This document shows, piece by piece, positions 14,708-17,337 of a stretch of DNA of 17,337 nucleotides (its first letter is position 1; each line of letters begins with the position of its first letter). The stretch comes from JALUUH01 sp964636675 (lineage in GTDB: Bacteria > Pseudomonadota > Gammaproteobacteria > S012-40). The notes under the pieces were generated by a model. It did no database searches and had not been told where the DNA came from. It worked only from the letters and a program-made list of their open reading frames with translations. The position numbers and the translations under genes are program-made. The DNA is taken from assembly GCA_964636675.1 (NCBI GenBank), contig CAZWUO010000063.1, positions 1 through 17,337 on the forward strand. The letters are read 5' to 3'.

Positions 14708-14914
14708 ATGAAAGCAGAAATTCATCCAGCCTACGAGCCGGTAAGTGTGACTTGTAGTTGTGGGGTCATTTTCAAGACCCGATCGACTAAAACAGAAGAT
14801 TTTCATATTGACGTATGTTCGGAATGTCACCCGTTTTATACCGGAAAGCAAAAAATGCTTGATACCGCGGGTCGGGTCGATAAATTCCGTCAAAAGTATG
14901 GGATGAAGCGCTAG
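14708..14914 (+). CDS. rpmE: 50S ribosomal protein L31 (zinc-binding C+ form)
   Basis: Large-subunit protein L31, 68 residues against about 70 in E. coli. The opening MKAEIHPAYEPV and the middle DVCSECHPFYTGKQK are diagnostic. The four zinc cysteines C16, C18, C37 and C40 are all present, so this is the zinc-dependent form rather than the C- paralogue made under zinc starvation. AAGG lies seven bases before the ATG. It heads a plus-strand cluster with a secreted nuclease 29 bp downstream and then malic enzyme, an order seen in other Gammaproteobacteria. Confidence 0.96.
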   Translation: MKAEIHPAYEPVSVTCSCGVIFKTRSTKTEDFHIDVCSECHPFYTGKQKMLDTAGRVDKFRQKYGMKR

Positions 14915-14943
14915 GTTTTTCAGGGTACGTAAGGTGTGTTGGT

Positions 14944-15702
14944 TTGCTCTATTTTCTTTTTCTCTTACCCTTCGTTTTGTTTGGCACACATGTGTTCGCG
15001 AATGAGTGTGCGATAAGAGAGATTGATGCCTGGGTAGACCTTCAATACGTCGTAGATGGGGATACGATTCATCTCAAAGATGGTCGTTCCGTGCGTTTAA
15101 TTGGGGTGAATGCACCCGAAGTAGCCAATAAGCACAAAGCGGCGGAGCCTCTAGCGACGGAGTCAAAAAAAAATCTAGCAGCGATTTTAGCGAAGTCAAA
15201 AAAAATTGGCCTGAAATACGGCCAGGAAAAATATGATAGATACTTGCGCACTTTAGCGCATGTTTTTCTAGAAAGTGGCGTAAATGTTCAGGCGTCACAG
15301 TTAAAGCGTGGTATGGCTGCTCATATCATTATCCCTCCAAATTTACGGCAACAGAATTGCTACGCCAAACATGAAGAATTAGCGCGTTCCAAAAAACGAG
15401 GAATATGGGCTGAATCCAGATTCCAGCAAATATCTTCAGATGAATTATCTATTCAAAGCAGGGGGTTTTATTTTGTTTCTGGAAGAGTTCATGACATTAA
15501 ACAAAATAAAACCACAATATGGTTATTTACGGATGATAAATTCGCTTTTAGGATTGAGCAAGACGATTTGAATTTTTTTAAAAAATTAAGACCGTTTCAG
15601 TTGCTAGGGCAAAAAATTGCTGTGAAAGGCTGGGTTTTTCCCTATAAAAACCAACTGAATATGAGAATTAAGCACTCCGCCGCTATCGAAATTAACCAAT
15701 AA
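14944..15702 (+). CDS. Exported thermonuclease-like (SNase fold) protein
   Basis: A staphylococcal-nuclease-family protein (TNase-like), 252 residues. A Sec signal peptide is present at 1-19 (hydrophobic LYFLFLLPFVLF, cleavage after VFA). The nuclease OB-fold runs from about 35 to 160: VVDGDTIHLKDG, RLIGVNAPE with R51 and E59, and KYDRYLRTLAHVF with R102, matching the Arg/Glu/Arg catalytic set. Residues 170-252 form an extra C-terminal beta domain. The start is TTG at 14944, with AAGG nine bases upstream and no in-frame ATG nearby. Two A-runs (15165-15173 and a second near 15198) encode Ser-Lys-Lys. It probably degrades nucleic acid in the periplasm or outside the cell. Confidence 0.85.
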   Translation: MLYFLFLLPFVLFGTHVFANECAIREIDAWVDLQYVVDGDTIHLKDGRSVRLIGVNAPEVANKHKAAEPLATESKKNLAAILAKSKKIGLKYGQEKYDRYLRTLAHVFLESGVNVQASQLKRGMAAHIIIPPNLRQQNCYAKHEELARSKKRGIWAESRFQQISSDELSIQSRGFYFVSGRVHDIKQNKTTIWLFTDDKFAFRIEQDDLNFFKKLRPFQLLGQKIAVKGWVFPYKNQLNMRIKHSAAIEINQ

Positions 15703-15765
15703 TGGTGGCGTAAGGTGTAGCAATCTGCATAGCCCAAAGATCCAATAACCAGTGCAAGGATGTAT

Positions 15766-17013
15766 ATGACAACCGACTTTAAAAAAGCGGCGCTTGATTA
15801 CCATGAGTTTCCAGTTCCGGGGAAGCTCGAAATCAAGCTTACCAAAGCATGCGATACCCAGCGAGATTTATCGCTCGCATATACTCCTGGGGTAGCGGAG
15901 CCTGTGCGTGCTATCGCCGAGAATAGCGAGAATGCATATCGATATACTGCTAAGGGAAATTTAGTCGCGGTCATTACCGATGGGAGTGCTGTTTTAGGTT
16001 TAGGTAATGTAGGCGCTTTGGCGGGTAAGCCGGTGATGGAAGGTAAGAGCGTATTATTTAAAAAGTTTGCGAATATTGATGTATTTGATATCGAGGTAGA
16101 TGTCAACAATGCGCAAGAGTTTATCGAAACGGTTGAGCGCATTGCAACAACCTTTGGTGGCATAAACTTAGAAGACATTGCGGCTCCGGCTTGTTTTGAA
16201 ATTGAGGAAATCCTGCAGCAAAAGCTCGATATTCCGGTGTTTCATGATGATCAGCATGGAACGGCGATCATTATTGCCGCGGGCCTCGGTAATGCCTTAG
16301 AGATTCAGGGCAAGAAGCTAGAAGAGGTGAAAATTGTTTGTTTAGGTGCTGGCTCGGCAGGCATCGCCTCCATGAGATTACTGCGCACAATGGGGGCTAA
16401 TCCATCGAATATTCATTTAGTCGATCGCAAAGGCATTGTGCATCAAGGTCGGGATGATCTTAGCGAGTATAAACGTGAATTTGCCATCGAAACTGCGGGC
16501 AGAACCTTGGCGGATGCAATGCAAGATGCCGATGTTTTCATCGGTGTTTCCGGCCCGAATTTGGTGAATGAAAACATGTTAATGAGTATGGCAGAGAAGC
16601 CTATCGTATTTGCACTGTCAAATCCTGATCCGGAGATCAAGCCTGAAATTGCTAAAAAAGTGCGGCAAGATATTATTATGGCCTCAGGCAGAAGTGATTA
16701 CCCTAACCAAGTTAATAACGTACTGGGTTTTCCTTTTATTTTTCGCGGTGCTTTAGATGTGCGGGCGAGCAAAATAAATAGTGAAATGCAGATCGCCGCA
16801 GTTCATGCGTTAAGCAAACTGGCGAAAGAGCCTGTGCCAGAAGAAGTTTTGCGCGCCTATAATCAACGTAGCATGGTTTTTGGCCCCGAGTATATTATTC
16901 CTAAACCCGTTGACCCGAGACTCATCGACTATGTTCCTCCGGCGGTCGCACGGGCTGCGCTAGAAACGGGAGTTGCTAAGCTTGGTTATCCTGCACATTA
17001 TCCTAAATCGTAA
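15766..17013 (+). CDS. maeB: NAD(P)-dependent malic enzyme, short form without PTA domain
   Basis: Decarboxylates malate to pyruvate and CO2, reducing NAD(P)+. Recognised from YTPGVAEPVRAIAE near the start, TDGSAVLGLGNVGALAGKPV, GKSVLFKKFANIDVFDIEVD, LEDIAAPACFEIEE, VFHDDQHGTAI for the metal site, and GAGSAGIASMRLL for the nucleotide. At 415 residues it covers only the malic enzyme part. E. coli MaeB (about 759) has an additional phosphotransacetylase-like half, which is absent here. The start at 15766 (MTTDFKK) is preferred over the ATG at 15760, because AAGG (15756-15759) sits six bases before the former and abuts the latter. NADP versus NAD preference is not decided. A terminator-like hairpin follows. 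Confidence 0.93.
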   Translation: MTTDFKKAALDYHEFPVPGKLEIKLTKACDTQRDLSLAYTPGVAEPVRAIAENSENAYRYTAKGNLVAVITDGSAVLGLGNVGALAGKPVMEGKSVLFKKFANIDVFDIEVDVNNAQEFIETVERIATTFGGINLEDIAAPACFEIEEILQQKLDIPVFHDDQHGTAIIIAAGLGNALEIQGKKLEEVKIVCLGAGSAGIASMRLLRTMGANPSNIHLVDRKGIVHQGRDDLSEYKREFAIETAGRTLADAMQDADVFIGVSGPNLVNENMLMSMAEKPIVFALSNPDPEIKPEIAKKVRQDIIMASGRSDYPNQVNNVLGFPFIFRGALDVRASKINSEMQIAAVHALSKLAKEPVPEEVLRAYNQRSMVFGPEYIIPKPVDPRLIDYVPPAVARAALETGVAKLGYPAHYPKS

Positions 17014-17041
17014 ATCCTCTCGCAAACGCAGACTCGAGGTA

Positions 17042-17083
17042 ACTCAGTAAGCCAAAGGCAATCTGAGTGGTCATAATTTTTTT
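17042..17083 (+). terminator. Probable intrinsic terminator after malic enzyme
   Basis: ACTCAG and CTGAGT form a 6-bp outer stem, with a nested GCC-aaa-GGC inside, and seven T residues follow at 17077-17083. The U-run starts eight bases past the stem, so it is imperfect, but the position just after the stop fits. Confidence 0.55.
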
Positions 17084-17153
17084 AGGTATTATTTTATCGC
17101 GCGTGGTGGCAACGGGCGAATAATGGCTGAGCTTGCTAAGCAGCGTTTTAACT

Positions 17154-17216
17154 CATCACCCATCACCCATCACCCATCACCCATCACCCATCACCCATCA
17201 CCCATCACCCATCACC
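17154..17216 (+). repeat. Nine perfect tandem copies of the 7-bp unit CATCACC
   Basis: Nine contiguous identical heptamers (GGTGATG on the minus strand) with sharp ends. The unit length is not a multiple of three. The array ends exactly where the minus-strand decayed Cys-rich domain sequence begins. Similar heptamer arrays occur in other bacterial genomes, so it is probably a slipped-strand minisatellite rather than a CRISPR array, as it has no spacers. Confidence 0.9.
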
Positions 17217-17337
17217 AGCCGCCATTACGTTGGTCGAACAGCTGGCGCTACGATAATACGCATATTCAGGACGCCATTCACCGGTGGTGTTTACATCGCT
17301 ATCCGCACATATTTGCCCCGAGCAACCTGTTGGCATG
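17205..17337 (-). pseudogene. Partial, apparently decayed cysteine-rich (eight-cysteine-cluster-like) domain
   Basis: Reading the minus strand from the window edge gives PTGCSGQICADSDV, then TTGEWRPEYAYYRSASC. This closely resembles, from memory, a conserved bacterial eight-cysteine cluster that reads GCSGQxC, TTCEWRPEYACY, C, GxCGW. Two cysteines appear substituted (Gly where TTCEW has Cys, Tyr where YACY has Cys). After the last cysteine the match continues only in a shifted frame, as DQRNGGW followed by a stop at 17212-17214 where the heptamer array starts. The upstream part lies outside the window. This may be a broken gene whose end was overwritten by the repeat. The identification rests on motif memory. 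Confidence 0.45.

Noticed and set aside
14437..14757. 106-residue plus-strand open frame before rpmE
   Set aside because: It overlaps the rpmE promoter and start in another frame, has no family resemblance and is Cys/Arg-rich in an out-of-frame way.
14645..14989. 114-residue minus-strand open frame opposite rpmE
   Set aside because: It is antisense to L31, which is certain, and shows no domain.
17154..17216. CRISPR array
   Set aside because: The units are 7 bp, contiguous and without spacers, and no cas gene is near.
17123..17337. Plus-strand open frame from ATG running through the heptamer repeat to the window end
   Set aside because: It lacks a good ribosome binding site, its product resembles no family I know, and the opposite strand carries a recognisable cysteine-rich signature over the same bases, so it is probably a shadow.

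Overview
The window looks like chromosomal DNA of an AT-leaning Gammaproteobacterium. The evidence is a Zn-type L31 followed by a thermonuclease-like gene and a short malic enzyme, trxA next to rho, a DUF3135-type protein, an F-terminated general porin, and IscU with the HscA-binding LPPVK motif. A serine/alanine-glyoxylate aminotransferase and a small oxidase-like membrane protein would fit a methylotroph-like (Methylococcales-type) lineage, but the order cannot be fixed from this sequence. I see no tRNA, rRNA, CRISPR array, intact insertion sequence or prophage.

Layout. 1-82 is a possible MITE-like element. 99-2010 (minus) is an overlapping gene pair, a glycerophosphodiester phosphodiesterase and a short FAD glycerol-3-phosphate dehydrogenase, which together would turn phospholipid head-group diesters into DHAP. 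2108-2989 (plus) is an HDOD signalling protein that converges on a fused class II aldolase/short-chain dehydrogenase (2992-4965, minus). Then, all on the minus strand, come a DUF3135-like protein, the aminotransferase, a porin and a spermidine-synthase-like protein. 8975-9867 is an iscR-iscU pair with no iscS, iscA, hscBA or fdx. 10132-12839 (minus) holds rsmE, rho and trxA. 13077-14224 (minus) is a translationally coupled pair: a four-helix haem-copper-oxidase-like membrane protein and a soluble Cys/His-rich partner I do not recognise. A 483-bp gap follows. The plus-strand cluster rpmE, secreted nuclease and malic enzyme (14708-17013) ends in a terminator-like hairpin. The right edge holds nine perfect copies of a 7-bp repeat directly abutting what looks like the decayed end of a cysteine-rich domain gene on the minus strand.

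The most unusual part is iscR-iscU. IscU has every canonical catalytic residue. The adjoining IscR keeps its winged-helix domain but has lost all three cluster-binding cysteines and the ligand histidine, and its ligand loop is about seven residues shorter. A perfect 11-bp inverted repeat (8-bp spacer) lies about 60 bp upstream of iscR with a -10-like hexamer inside the spacer, and a G9 tract encodes the conserved Gly run of the wing. This suggests a regulator that no longer senses Fe-S clusters in the usual way. The second candidate is the oxidase-like/Cys-rich pair at 13077-14224.
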